Shown here one piece after another: positions 19,482 to 28,779 of a DNA stretch of 64,000 bases. The number at the start of each line of letters is the position of its first letter. Position 1 is the first letter of the stretch. The stretch comes from Ruminococcus sp. AF46-10NS. GTDB taxonomy: Bacteria > Bacillota > Clostridia > Lachnospirales > Lachnospiraceae. Location of the stretch: NCBI RefSeq assembly GCF_003474435.1, contig NZ_QRNF01000017.1, forward strand, positions 7,792-71,791, in the 5' to 3' direction. The notes under the pieces are model-generated. The model saw only the letters and a program-made list of their open reading frames with translations. It was not told the origin of the DNA and searched no databases. The translations under genes and the position numbers were made by a program.

Positions 19482-20291
19482 CTATATCAGCTTCAGATAC
19501 CGGAGACCGTCCCTGATTCCATAATGGAACATATCGGACGTAACATGATCTGCCAGCTCCTGGATCTTCGGGGAAGCATTTCCCATAGCAACCTTGGTGG
19601 CTGCATATTCAAACATAGCCAGGTCATTGTTGCTGTCTCCGAATACCACAGTATCTTCCCACGGAATATCAAACAGGCGTATCACTGCAGCAATTCCCAC
19701 AGCTTTGTTAAAGCCCTTGGGAACAAGCTCGATGGTATTTCCAACAAAAGAGCTGCTGCCCTCATGACGGATGATATCATAATACTCACTTAAGACGGCA
19801 AGTGCAGCCTCTGCATCGCAGCCGGCCGTCATTTTTGCACTGATCTTATTGATCTGCATACAGTCTTCATTACCCCGGATCGGTCTCCACTTATCTCCCA
19901 GTGCTTCTGTGATCAGGCTTGCATACCAGTTTACTTCATCCGTATACTCGTCCTTATCATAATACATATAGTCTGCACCCTCCATCACCGGGATCAGACC
20001 ATATTTTCTTAATACTTCCACGGAGAGTTTTGCAATTTCCGGTGTCATTTCTTTATTAAAAAGTCTCTTCCCGTCTTTCTCTATGGTAGATCCGCAGGCA
20101 GTGATCATCCCTGTAAAAGGGATCTGTTCCAGATACCATGGAACAAAGGCACGGCTTCTTCCTGTACAGAGCCAGGCTTCATGTCCATTATCTATCAATG
20201 CACGCACTGCCTCTATTGCACTGTCCGGAGTACCTTTTTTCATATCGCAGATCGTTCCGTCTGCATCAAAAAATACCGCTTTTTTTCTCAT
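19482..20291 (-). CDS. HAD-family hydrolase, Cof-type
   Basis: 269 residues. The HAD motif I, FFDADGTICD, lies at residues 7-16; motif IV is VVFGDSNNDLAMFEYA, followed by the ATKVAMGNASPKIQELADHVT sequence typical of Cof/IIB phosphatases with a C2 cap. Such enzymes dephosphorylate sugar phosphates or flavin and pyridoxal phosphates; the substrate is not predictable. The aminopeptidase gene ends 17 bases upstream, so the two are probably co-transcribed. Confidence 0.92.
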   Translation of the reverse strand: MRKKAVFFDADGTICDMKKGTPDSAIEAVRALIDNGHEAWLCTGRSRAFVPWYLEQIPFTGMITACGSTIEKDGKRLFNKEMTPEIAKLSVEVLRKYGLIPVMEGADYMYYDKDEYTDEVNWYASLITEALGDKWRPIRGNEDCMQINKISAKMTAGCDAEAALAVLSEYYDIIRHEGSSSFVGNTIELVPKGFNKAVGIAAVIRLFDIPWEDTVVFGDSNNDLAMFEYAATKVAMGNASPKIQELADHVTSDMFHYGIRDGLRYLKLI

Positions 20292-20308
20292 TTCTCATAT
20301 CTCCCATA

Positions 20309-21572
20309 TCATCTGTAAAATACTTTTGCTGCGCGAACCAGACTCTCTGTATCCTTCACTCCTGCTGTCTCATAAGCTGAGTGCATAGCAAGCTGCGGAA
20401 GGCCAATATCCACTGTATTCATGGCAGCTGTGTGTAGAATATTCAAGTGTGGAGCCGCCTGCAATATCTGAACGGTTTACAAATGTCTGATACGGAACCT
20501 CCGCTTCCCTGCAAAGTTCCTTGAAGATCGCTGCTGAAATCCCATCTGTACAGTATTTCTGATTTGCATTATATTTGATCACGATTCCGCCATTCATTGT
20601 CGGGCGGTTCACAGGATCTGACTTATCTGTATAGTTTGGATGAAGCGCATGTGCATTATCTGCAGAGATCATAAAACTCTCCGCAAGTGCCATAAGGTAG
20701 CTCTCATGATCCCCGCCAAGTGCCAGATTGATCCGGTACAGCACATCCTTGAGAAATGCAGATGCTGCACCCTGCCTGGTGGTGCTTCCTACCTCTTCAT
20801 TGTCAAGGACGCAGTGGACTGCAATATTTTTCTTTTTATCTGCCTGCAAAAATCCCTCCAGGGATGCAAAAGCGCACTGCAGATCATCCAGTCTCGGACT
20901 TGATACAAACTCATTTCTGGCTCCCCATACAGTTCCGGGCATACGGTTGTACAAAAACAGATCATGCCCCAGGACATCCTCCGGACGAACCTCTGCTTCT
21001 GCCGCTATCATATCCAGGAACTTTCCTTTTTCACCATTTCCGCTGTACAGAGGCAGCATATCCTTCTGCACATTATAATGATATCCACCGTTAATATCCC
21101 GGTTCATATGAATGGCAAGGCTCGGAATCATCACAAGATCTCTGTCAATGTTTATAAGCTTCTCCAAGATCTTGCCGTTTTTACGCACGATCATTCGGCC
21201 TGCCACAGAAAGAGGACGGTCAAACCAGGTGGAAAGGATCATTCCACCGTACCGTTCCACATTCAGCTTCACATAAGCTCCACCTACAGACATCTCCGGA
21301 TTTTCTTTGATCTTAAAGGACGGAGAATCACTGTGACTCGCAATAATATGGTATCTTCCGGAATCATTCATTGGAATAGAAAAACCGATAATCGCAGAAT
21401 GATTTCGCATGACAAAATATTTTCCGCCTTTTTCCAGCTCCCAGTGTTCTTCCTCTTTCAGTTCTGTAAAGCCCTCTTCCAGAAAACGTTTTCTTATTGT
21501 TTCTGCCGCATGAAAAGCAGTTGGACTGCTGCTGATAAATTCCAAAAGTTTCTCTGTTGTCTCTTCGTACAT
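20309..21572 (-). CDS. M18-family aminopeptidase (frameshifted near the C-terminus)
   Basis: Zinc aminopeptidase of the aspartyl aminopeptidase family, cytoplasmic. Conserved blocks: SSPTAFHA near the start, IASHSDSPSFKIKENPE with the metal His-Asp, VLDNEEVGSTTRQGAASAFL with the catalytic Glu pair, and ISADNAHALHPNY. After DIAGGSTL the frame is lost at about 20440 and runs to a stop at 20370. In a shifted frame the normal ending resumes, NTVDIGLPQLAMHSAYETAG followed by VKDTESLVRAAKVFY, up to the stop at 20309. With that correction the length is about 420 residues, normal for the family. I take the shift as a probable sequence error. Confidence 0.88.
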
Positions 21573-21691
21573 GTCTGTTTTCTCCTCTGACCGGCCGGAA
21601 ATCAGGCCGTTTTACGTTACTCTCACAAAAATGCGCAGTAACCTTTTGCTACTGCACATTATACGGCAAAATATTTTCCGTAGCAATACTT

Positions 21692-22627
21692 TTAACCGAT
21701 CATCTGAAAGATCCAGGATACAGCCGGAAGTGTTATGATAGAACATACTGTAGTAACCAGGATTCCTCCCATTGCATAATCTCCGTCAGAACCTGAAGCA
21801 TTGGCCATCATTACCACAGAAGACATTACCGGCATGGCAGAAGCCAGTGCCATTGTCATATGGATATCTGAAGGAATCGAGAAAAATCCCAGCAAAACAT
21901 AGAAAAGTATGGGAAATAGCACCATCTTTATCAAAGCGATTCCATAATAATCCGGTACTTTGATAAATTTCAGCACATCAATGCAGGCAAAAATTCCTCC
22001 CAGATAGATCATGGCAAGGGGTGTTGCGGTAGCTCCCATTTTCTGCAGTGCAGTATCCAGGATCAATGGCAAATGGATCCCGGTCAGCACACAGAGCATG
22101 GCAAGTATAATTGCCACTGTGACAGGATTAATGAGTTTCCTGGGATTAAATTTCCCACTTTCTTTTTCTGCAGGAGATGTGAGCTTCACACCCAGGGTCC
22201 AGAGCATCAGCTGGTCAATGACCGTAAAAACAGATATGTACAGCATTCCTTTTTCCGGATAAATACTGGTAATAATAGGAATTCCCATAAATCCTACGTT
22301 TCCAAATACGACCATCGCCCGGTACAGCTGCAGATGATCACCTCTCAGCCGAAATATTTTTCCGGATATTTTTCCCAGGATCAAAAGCCCAATGTACATA
22401 GATGCTGCGATCGCAAGAATCGATAAGGATGAAAAAAATGTTCTGCGGTCTACACCGTCAACTGTGTTGATAAAGATCATAACCGGAAGTGCCAGTTTGA
22501 TCACAAATCTGGAAATCACCTCCAGGGTTTCTCTTGTCAGCACTTTCGTGCGGATCAGGATAATGCCCATGATAATGTAGATCACGAACATCCCAATCTG
22601 CTGTAATAGAATTGTTAACGTATTCAT
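21692..22627 (-). CDS. AEC-family transporter
   Basis: 311 residues from ATG 22627 (GGAG 9 bases upstream; an extension to 22687 crosses a terminator hairpin). About ten membrane segments with AEC features: IGMFVIYIIMGIILIRTKVLTRETLEVISRFVIKLALPVMIF, MVVFGNVGFMGIPIITSIYPEKGMLY and GATATPLAMIYLGGIFA. The pattern differs from the other AEC gene at 18370, so the two are separate subfamilies rather than a recent duplication. The substrate is probably an organic acid. Confidence 0.9.
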   Translation of the reverse strand: MNTLTILLQQIGMFVIYIIMGIILIRTKVLTRETLEVISRFVIKLALPVMIFINTVDGVDRRTFFSSLSILAIAASMYIGLLILGKISGKIFRLRGDHLQLYRAMVVFGNVGFMGIPIITSIYPEKGMLYISVFTVIDQLMLWTLGVKLTSPAEKESGKFNPRKLINPVTVAIILAMLCVLTGIHLPLILDTALQKMGATATPLAMIYLGGIFACIDVLKFIKVPDYYGIALIKMVLFPILFYVLLGFFSIPSDIHMTMALASAMPVMSSVVMMANASGSDGDYAMGGILVTTVCSIITLPAVSWIFQMIG

Positions 22628-22654
22628 CTTCTGAGACTCCTTTTTGTCCAAAAA

Positions 22655-22693
22655 AATAATGCACCCGCCTTTGGCTCTGCGATGCATTATTTT
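22655..22693. terminator. Terminator between the FUSC and AEC genes
   Basis: AATAATGCA (22655-22663) pairs with TGCATTATT (22683-22691), with A and T runs at the ends. On the minus strand it ends the FUSC gene before the AEC start. Confidence 0.75.
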
Positions 22694-22714
22694 GCCTTTA
22701 TGAATTTTATACTA

Positions 22715-23773
22715 TCACATCTGACTCACGTTGACAACGTGCTTTTGCTGTACGATCTTATCTCCCAGCTTATTCAGGAGCATTGTATAAGCAGCCCCAA
22801 ATACATTCGCCCCGATACGAAGCAGCACTGCTGCCGGCATTCCGAAAAGTCCTGCTGCAATGGACAGCGCACCAAAAGTATTAAACGCCGTCTGCCATGC
22901 GTAGCCTGCGGAATATCCTACACCAATTCCGCCGATCATTCCAATGTAAGGATACATGGATTTCGGAAGCACCAGATAGAGCACAACAAAAAGCAGACAT
23001 CCCACAATGTTAAACATACCTCTTTTTCCTGCTCTGGTCTTGCAGTCCTCTGTAAACGGAAGACATACGGACATGCAGGCGATTCCTGCCCACATAGCTC
23101 TCGGAAGTCCAAGAAGGGACATGATCAGCATGGCACTTGAAACGATCAGTGTCAGTCTTAAATACCATCTGCCTCTGGAAGAACAGAGATCAAACTCCCG
23201 AAACAGATCCGGAAATGTCCTGCGATACGGACGCTTCTTCTGATTCTTGTAAAAGATCACCATGCAGAGAACCATTCCCACGAGAAGACCCTCCACACGC
23301 AGTACATAAGCTTTTCCCGTCACATCATATCCCATCAGCAGGAGATATCCCAGTACAAAGGTAGAATGATTATACATAATTACATTGTGGCATCCAAGAA
23401 TCATCAGAAGCAGAATGCTCACTGCATTGATCAAAAACGCCGGTATCGGAGAAACCATGTTGGAAAGTCTGGGGCCTGCGATCAAAATCCCAAAGATCCC
23501 GGCAATGGATAAAAGTCCATGCGTGGTTCGTATCCCAAAATCTGCCTGTCTTAAGACCAGCATTGCCAAAAGTACAGTTACGCCTACAACACTGTTGTCA
23601 TTCCCTGTTATCTTGCTGTATAACGTAACAACAGCTACGCAGAAGGCCATAACAAGATATACTTTAAAATTATAGATCAGAATGTGCCTTCTTTTTTCTT
23701 TTTTGTCTGTGGTATTCCGTATCAGCTGTTTGGATCCTGTTGAGCTTAACTGCAGTTCCTGATAAAATGTCAT
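22715..23773 (-). CDS. FUSC-family membrane protein
   Basis: 352 residues with about ten hydrophobic stretches in two similar halves separated by a cytosolic segment (YKNQKKRPYRRTFPDLFREFD). The arrangement and FKVYLVMAFCVAVVTLYSKITGN followed by GITVLLAMLVLRQADFG-like sequence fit the fusaric-acid-resistance/aromatic acid exporter superfamily. It probably exports aromatic or amphipathic acids; the substrate is unknown. The start at 23773 has an AAAAGGAGCG ribosome site. Confidence 0.8.
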   Translation of the reverse strand: MTFYQELQLSSTGSKQLIRNTTDKKEKRRHILIYNFKVYLVMAFCVAVVTLYSKITGNDNSVVGVTVLLAMLVLRQADFGIRTTHGLLSIAGIFGILIAGPRLSNMVSPIPAFLINAVSILLLMILGCHNVIMYNHSTFVLGYLLLMGYDVTGKAYVLRVEGLLVGMVLCMVIFYKNQKKRPYRRTFPDLFREFDLCSSRGRWYLRLTLIVSSAMLIMSLLGLPRAMWAGIACMSVCLPFTEDCKTRAGKRGMFNIVGCLLFVVLYLVLPKSMYPYIGMIGGIGVGYSAGYAWQTAFNTFGALSIAAGLFGMPAAVLLRIGANVFGAAYTMLLNKLGDKIVQQKHVVNVSQM

Positions 23774-23992
23774 TTTTCATCGCTCCTTTTATAAATCGGA
23801 CATTCGCATTCCGCTCTGCTATATGCTCATGAACACGATCGTTTTGCGATCTGCGCTCAAATATACAAACAACCATTATACCTGGTTTATTCTGAAAGGT
23901 CAAACACTTTTTTCAAAAACTGTAATTTTTGTTCCTTTTGAAATCTGCAATTATATTTTTTTATGCGTATCTTTTTATAACTATTATCTGTA
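23774..23992. other. Intergenic gap, AT-rich
   Basis: About 220 bases between the FUSC start and the end of the truncated peptidoglycan-binding gene. It is AT-rich and probably holds the FUSC promoter; no further gene or clear hairpin was seen. Confidence 0.4.
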
Positions 23993-24640
23993 TTATCGCA
24001 ATTCCGCTATCCTGGTAACTGCCACGTAGATTTCCTGGATCTTATACCATGTAGGATAATCCACCACTCCGGAAGCCGGAAGCCCGAACACATTCTGGAA
24101 TTTTTTTACGGAAGCAGCTGTTGCAGGGCCGTAAATACCATCCACAGTCACAGTTGGAATTGCGGGATAGCTTTTGCTATAGCATTAAGCTGTTCCTGAA
24201 TCTGCTGCACTTTTTCCCCGGTAACACCAATTGTCAGGTCATATCCCGGCCAGGATACAGGAATCCCAGAAACTGCCTCTGCTACATTGATATACATATC
24301 ATTTCCATAAAAACTCCGTATGATCTCAATTGCAGAATATCCCTGATCTCCCAAAGACTTGCTTCCCCACTGTGTCATCCAGCCACGATCCCTGCACTGC
24401 ACCCGTCTGCCATCACAATACTGCGTCAGGATAGGCTGCCGCACATTCGGTCTGGAAAGATAGTTTTCAAAAAGCTCATCCACAATCCTGTCGATGCTGT
24501 CAAAAATATTCCGGCCATTGATCCATTTATGATCGTATGCTGTGGAAGAAGTGATGGTGTAGTCATAGCCTTTGTTCCGGTACCATTCTGTATATACCCG
24601 GTTTAATGTAAATGACATGATTGCCAGGACATTAGCACAT
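23993..24640 (-). pseudogene. C-terminal half of a peptidoglycan-binding protein, cut by the prophage
   Basis: From about 24637 the minus strand reads ANVLAIMSFTLNRVYTEW, matching the middle of a Lachnospiraceae family with a SpoIID-like region (YCDGRRVQC, MTQWGSKSLGDQGYSAIEI) and a C-terminal peptidoglycan-binding domain (PGYDLTIGVTGEKVQQIQEQL, VTVDGIYGPATAASVKKFQ). The in-frame sequence stops just upstream of this point, so about 150-200 N-terminal residues are missing. At 24172-24175 a missing base in an A run (coding strand) also breaks the frame; the corrected frame ends at 23993. The abrupt start at the prophage edge implies integration inside this gene, with the other half expected beyond the right end of the window. 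Confidence 0.75.
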
Positions 24641-24660
24641 AAATGATGATATTATGTAAT
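24600..24660. other. Probable prophage attachment junction
   Basis: The homology of the host peptidoglycan-binding gene begins near 24637 and the prophage lysis operon ends near 24728. The junction therefore lies between, most likely around 24620-24650. The exact core cannot be given because the other junction is outside the window. Confidence 0.5.
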
Positions 24661-24677
24661 CTATATGATGCAATATC

Positions 24678-24705
24678 CGTCCGGCAGTGGGTACCTGCCG
24701 GACAT
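24678..24705 (-). terminator. Hairpin at the end of the late operon
   Basis: GTCCGGCAG and CTGCCGGAC form a perfect 9-bp stem around a short loop, 23 bases downstream of the endolysin stop. A T run is weak, so termination is probable but not certain. Confidence 0.55.
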
Positions 24706-24727
24706 TTCATATAATATAATTAGGAAG

Positions 24728-26002
24728 TTATTTTGTATTGACCTTCATGTGTTCAATCACCTTTGTCCAGGTGTCTTTTCCGCAAATCCCGTCTGCTGTG
24801 AGCTTTACGTTTTTCTGGAATGCTTTCAGTGATGTATCTGTATCGTTTCCGAAATCACCATCCACCTTCACTCCGAGCATGGCCTGCAACATGGATACAG
24901 CCGTTCCTTTGCTGCCTTTTTGGATCACCGGGAACTGGACTTCGATCTTGTCAGTTAATGTTACTGTGTTCTTTGTTGTCGTATTCTTCACTGTCGTTGC
25001 TCCCTTCATATATGCTGCAGTCTTTTTTACAAATTCCGGCCAGCGTCCTTCTTCCTGGATCCGGCGCGGGCAGTTCTTCCTGGAAGCATCATAGTGGCGT
25101 TTCAGGCGATCTGTTCCCCATCCATACTGCTTCAGAAGCTGTGCTGCCAGCTGTTCTGCTTTATCTACTGCTTTATAGTAATCCGTTTCTGGGTTTACGC
25201 AGATCTCGATGTTGATAGAATTTCGGTTTGTAATACCGTATTTTCCTTTTCCGTCACCTACAGCCCAGGCTCCGTCACTGTGATCGAGTGTCTGATAGAC
25301 GGACTTGGAATCTACATAGTAGTGCACGGTTCCGGCAAGGTTGCCATTTTTCATCGCTGTTGCATGGGCTTTGGCATCTGCCCCCTTACTCCAGTTATCC
25401 GTTTCGTGGATTACAATATATGCCGGCTTGTTCTGGCCGATATAACAATTCTTTTTGCTGATCATTTTTGTGATATTCATAGTATTTTCTTCCTTTCCTG
25501 TTGATAATATTGCATTCAAAATCTCGATAATTTGAGCTCCGTAATTTTTTCCAGCAGCCCAGCCCTGACCTTTGGGATTTTCCTGGATGCCGAGATGCTC
25601 AACATACTCAGCGCAGCCTCTTGATACGTATGTATATCGCGGGTCAATACATTTCTGTTTCAGTCCGTCTGTGCAAGCGTAAGCCTGCAGATGCTGGATC
25701 TGCGCCCTGATCCCTTCTTTCGCCGTTTTGAAGCTACAGCCTTTCTTTCCCGTGATGTTTACGCCTAACCCGCAGAAATTATTCTGATCGAGGGTTACTG
25801 CTGATCCTGAAAACGTAAAGTTGCCTGTCTCCAGGCAACTCTGAGCAAATGCAATGTCTCCACGCACGCCCTCTGTTGATCCTTCTGTGATGTACAGAGA
25901 GATCATCTTTGTGACCGAATCGGACACCTGCGGGTTTACTTTCTTGATGTAGGCCTGCATCTGCTCAATGCTAGCCTGCGATTTCCCCATAATTTTTAAC
26001 AT
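24728..26002 (-). CDS. Three-domain endolysin: glucosaminidase, amidase and PG-binding
   Basis: 424 residues from ATG 26002, chosen because AAGGAGA lies 7 bases upstream; a longer reading to 26035 lacks a site. Domain 1 (about 1-165) is a glucosaminidase-type (GH73) domain, with FAQSCLETGNF and the NFCGLG motif. Domain 2 (about 175-335) is an N-acetylmuramoyl-L-alanine amidase: YIVIHETDN and RHYDASRKNCP supply the zinc ligands. Domain 3 (about 360-424) is a PG_binding_1 repeat (LQAMLGVKVDGDFGNDTDTS). It degrades host peptidoglycan at lysis, after holin action. The domain boundary at 25480 carries a possible internal start. Confidence 0.92.
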   Translation of the reverse strand: MLKIMGKSQASIEQMQAYIKKVNPQVSDSVTKMISLYITEGSTEGVRGDIAFAQSCLETGNFTFSGSAVTLDQNNFCGLGVNITGKKGCSFKTAKEGIRAQIQHLQAYACTDGLKQKCIDPRYTYVSRGCAEYVEHLGIQENPKGQGWAAGKNYGAQIIEILNAILSTGKEENTMNITKMISKKNCYIGQNKPAYIVIHETDNWSKGADAKAHATAMKNGNLAGTVHYYVDSKSVYQTLDHSDGAWAVGDGKGKYGITNRNSINIEICVNPETDYYKAVDKAEQLAAQLLKQYGWGTDRLKRHYDASRKNCPRRIQEEGRWPEFVKKTAAYMKGATTVKNTTTKNTVTLTDKIEVQFPVIQKGSKGTAVSMLQAMLGVKVDGDFGNDTDTSLKAFQKNVKLTADGICGKDTWTKVIEHMKVNTK

Positions 26003-26027
26003 ATTGTTTCTCCTTGCTAAAGGGTGA

Positions 26028-26264
26028 TCACTCACCCTCTTCTGCCTCTACTTCCGGAATTCCTGCTACGCTGGTAAGTATACTTACTACCCCGGCCACG
26101 ACTGCTGCTGATGTTACCATCTTCCAATCCACTGCTGAAATCACGCTTCCGGCACCGATCACGCCTACTGCAGTCTGAGCCATTGTCTTCAGTGCCCTGA
26201 TTCCAGCTCTTTTCAGCCATTTCACAGTATCTACACTTGGTTTGAATACGCAATTTTTAAACAT
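26028..26264 (-). CDS. Holin, r1t-like
   Basis: 78 residues: a basic N-terminus (VKWLKRAGIRALKTMAQTAVG), two hydrophobic segments around VIGAGSVISAVDWKMV, and VVAGVVSILTSVAGIPE, then an acidic tail EVEAEEGE. This pattern is that of phage r1t-type holins, which form the membrane hole that releases the endolysin. It overlaps the endolysin ribosome site region and sits directly downstream of the XhlA-like gene. Confidence 0.85.
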   Translation of the reverse strand: MFKNCVFKPSVDTVKWLKRAGIRALKTMAQTAVGVIGAGSVISAVDWKMVTSAAVVAGVVSILTSVAGIPEVEAEEGE

Positions 26265-26265
26265 G

Positions 26266-26517
26266 TCAGTTCTCCTTTCCTTCCAGATCTGAAATCCGGT
26301 GGTTCGCTACTTTAATCTGTTCCTCCTGAACTTCCATTTTCTTTTCAAGAAAATATGTCCGTTCCACTACATTATTGTGCTTGTCTACTCTTTTCGTCAG
26401 TTCCTCAAGTTTGTATTCCATCAGTGCTCGTGTTTTTTCCTGCTGGCTGTGATTACTGATCAGGCACACCAGGAGCGTCACAGTTGCACTGATGCAGGAT
26501 GAAATGATTGTTTCCAC
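26266..26517 (-). CDS. XhlA-like lysis accessory membrane protein
   Basis: 83 residues: one N-terminal membrane segment (IISSCISATVTLLVCLIS) and a charged coiled-coil (LEELTKRVDKHNNVVERTYFLEKK). Position next to the holin and this architecture match the hemolysin XhlA/BhlA type of holin-associated protein. It stops 2 bases before the holin start, consistent with translational coupling. Function is inferred. Confidence 0.6.
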   Translation of the reverse strand: METIISSCISATVTLLVCLISNHSQQEKTRALMEYKLEELTKRVDKHNNVVERTYFLEKKMEVQEEQIKVANHRISDLEGKEN

Positions 26518-26537
26518 TCTACTTCCTTTCTCCGGTG

Positions 26538-26592
26538 TTGCGCCGGCGCAATTTGATATAAAAATAAGAGCCTCCCGGCTCCGCTCTGATGT
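26538..26592 (-). terminator. Palindrome plus hairpin between lysis modules
   Basis: A hairpin on the minus strand (AGAGC...GCTCT, GAGCC/GGCTC) with a following T-rich ATTTTTAT is succeeded by the perfect palindrome TTGCGCCGGCGCAA (26538-26551). The same layout recurs at 41887-41955. Confidence 0.6.
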
Positions 26593-26607
26593 TTCTTTTC
26601 TTATTTT

Positions 26608-26865
26608 TCATTTAAAGGCCTCCTCATCGTCTGCGTCCGCATATGGCCTGCAGAGGTTTTCTGTGATGTCGATCTCATTTTCAATCTCTTCCAAAGTCTT
26701 GCTGGACGTTCCTCTCAGTATTAATCTGAGATCTGTGATATGCGACCACAGGCGGCTAATGATCTGTAATTTTGTTGTCATGTTTCTTGCTTGCACTAAG
26801 CACATAGTTCCTAATCCCACAACTGCTCCCGTAAAGAACGTTAGGATCATGATTCCTACGGTCAT
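26608..26865 (-). CDS. DUF3789-like small membrane protein
   Basis: 85 residues: one N-terminal membrane helix (IMILTFFTGAVVGLGTMCLVQA) followed by a hydrophilic part rich in Glu. The short helix-plus-Cys-rich-turn pattern resembles DUF3789 proteins seen beside phage lysis genes. The role is unknown, perhaps an antiholin or spanin-like partner. The start overlaps the stop of the preceding tiny ORF (ATGA). Confidence 0.6.
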   Translation of the reverse strand: MTVGIMILTFFTGAVVGLGTMCLVQARNMTTKLQIISRLWSHITDLRLILRGTSSKTLEEIENEIDITENLCRPYADADDEEAFK

Positions 26866-26936
26866 GCTCCCTCCTCTTCAAGATTGATAAGTTCCTGATG
26901 CTCCTGATCAGTAAGCTTTCCCCGTTCATGAAGCAT
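26862..26936 (-). CDS. 24-residue coupled ORF between tail fibre and lysis genes
   Basis: MLHERGKLTDQEHQELINLEEEG ends in A-stop. Its start overlaps the stop of the S74 fibre gene (TAATG) and its stop overlaps the next start (ATGA), so it is translated by coupling in both directions. An EEGG-type Shine-Dalgarno for the next gene (GAGGAGG) lies within it. Resembles the short XkdX-position proteins of siphophage tails but no family match is claimed. Confidence 0.55.
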   Translation of the reverse strand: MLHERGKLTDQEHQELINLEEEGA

Positions 26937-28741
26937 TAACTCAGCCTCCTCTCAAGTCCTTCAATACGTTTATTCTGTTTTTTTACCATTTCCGACAACT
27001 CCTGAATTGCTTTTATTGCATACTCTGCCAGAAGTAAGCGATCAATTTGTTTGATGTTCATGCTTCCATCTTCATTGTAACCACCGCCTAATGTCAATAG
27101 CGGATCAATCTCTTCAAGCTCATCCGCAACAATTCCAAGCGGCTGATGAATTCCTGATTTTTTCCAGTCAAACGAACACACTTTCATTTGCTCGACAGCT
27201 TCAAGAGCGTTTACTTTACATTCTCTAAAATTTTCTTTCAGTCTAATGTCGGAATCGGAATCAGCATAAAAGGTCTTAGCGCTATAACTACTTGATCCCC
27301 ACTGGCCAAATACTGAAAGGGTGCTTTTCCCATTTGCTCCAGTGATCGTCCCGGATGAAAGATATGCCACTCGCTTTGTGGTTGTTCCGGCCGAAGCAAC
27401 CGGCCTTCTTTTTACGACCGGATTCGACGGCTGATCCTCTTCTCCATAATCACGAAATGTAAATTTTTTAGCAACAGTAAAATTTCCAGTAATAGAAGCG
27501 CTTTCACCAGTGAGCTTTCCGAAGTTTACAGTATCAGCATTAACCGCATTTACACCGATTGTTACTTTCTTTTTTGTAAATCGCAAAATATAATTTTCTG
27601 TTGGTTCAATGTCGTTAAGCCATAGTTCCTCCACGCCCGAATCCATTGTATATGCCTTGATTCCATTTCTTCCAAACAGAAGTCCTGAATAATTTTCATC
27701 ATCTGTATATTGAGTATAATATAATGTTCCAGATGTATCTTGTCTGAGCACCTTTTTCGTGTCAGTTCCAAATTGTAAAAAACCGCCTGACGCATCCATA
27801 ATGATCCCATTTGCTGATAGGTTTCCATTTTTTATTTCCCAGTCGCCTACATAGCCATGTTCAACTTCCATAGAACCATCCGTATTGATCCTAAAATAGT
27901 TATTTGCAGTCACAACGCCTTCGAGTTTGATCTTACTTGCAGATATCGAGACTCTTTCTGCGCTCTGATTGATCTGGCTGATCAAGAATGCTTTATCTGC
28001 TTTTTTATTCCATGCAGAACTGGAACTGACGGTTGATATAATTGCGCTGTCAGTAATCTTTTGTGATGCTTCCTTTTTCCAGGTTTCCAGAGATGTAACG
28101 GAAGCTTTTGTTGCGTAAGTGGATGATACCGCACTTGTGATGCTGTCTGCTTTCTGATCTATTGCTGACTGCATCTGTTTCACTGTAGCATATGATTTCA
28201 GCAGTTCATCCGTGGAAGCTTTTGCAGTGTCAATAGCTGCCTGTTTAGCTGCATCCGCATATCCTTGTGCAGTCGCATCTACTGTCTTTAATTTCTGCTT
28301 AACATCTGATCCGGTGGCATATGTTTTTGATACCTTCGATGAAAAGCCATCTATTTCCGCTTTAATAGCAGCATTCATGGCTACCGTGGTACTGTAATTA
28401 TTTTTCAAGTCTGTCTGTACATGAGACAGGTTCTGTGTCAGTCCATCCACACCTGACTTATATTCCGCAACTTTCGCATCCAGGCTTGTGTATTGGCCAA
28501 ATACAGAATCGTATTTTGATGATATATCCGTATAAGATTGTGATAACCCGTCTACAGTGAGTTTTATATTAGCAAGCTTGCTGTACATCGTAACTTTACT
28601 GTTCTGTAGTTCGATAATCTCGCTTTCGCTGATCAATGCTTCTATTCTGCCTTTTAGTACAGAAAAGTTTGTCTCATTTGCCTGGAAACGCTTCAGAATT
28701 GCATCGCGTGCAAAAATATTGACTTCCTTCTGAAATCTCAT
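26936..28741 (-). CDS. Tail fibre/spike with C-terminal S74 chaperone domain
   Basis: 601 residues. The N-terminal about 300 residues are helical and repetitive (KVSKTYATGSDVKQKL, SSTYATKASVTSLETWKK), a typical shaft that links to the tail tip. The C-terminal part contains the intramolecular chaperone motif DSDIRLKENFRECKV followed by EAVEQMKVCSFDWKKSGIHQPLGIVADELEEIDPL, a Peptidase_S74 domain that trimerises the fibre and then cleaves itself off. It should sit at the tail tip and contact the host surface. Confidence 0.85.
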   Translation of the reverse strand: MRFQKEVNIFARDAILKRFQANETNFSVLKGRIEALISESEIIELQNSKVTMYSKLANIKLTVDGLSQSYTDISSKYDSVFGQYTSLDAKVAEYKSGVDGLTQNLSHVQTDLKNNYSTTVAMNAAIKAEIDGFSSKVSKTYATGSDVKQKLKTVDATAQGYADAAKQAAIDTAKASTDELLKSYATVKQMQSAIDQKADSITSAVSSTYATKASVTSLETWKKEASQKITDSAIISTVSSSSAWNKKADKAFLISQINQSAERVSISASKIKLEGVVTANNYFRINTDGSMEVEHGYVGDWEIKNGNLSANGIIMDASGGFLQFGTDTKKVLRQDTSGTLYYTQYTDDENYSGLLFGRNGIKAYTMDSGVEELWLNDIEPTENYILRFTKKKVTIGVNAVNADTVNFGKLTGESASITGNFTVAKKFTFRDYGEEDQPSNPVVKRRPVASAGTTTKRVAYLSSGTITGANGKSTLSVFGQWGSSSYSAKTFYADSDSDIRLKENFRECKVNALEAVEQMKVCSFDWKKSGIHQPLGIVADELEEIDPLLTLGGGYNEDGSMNIKQIDRLLLAEYAIKAIQELSEMVKKQNKRIEGLERRLS

Positions 28742-28779
28742 TCATTTACCTTCTCTCTATTTCGGCTTTAGAACAAGAA

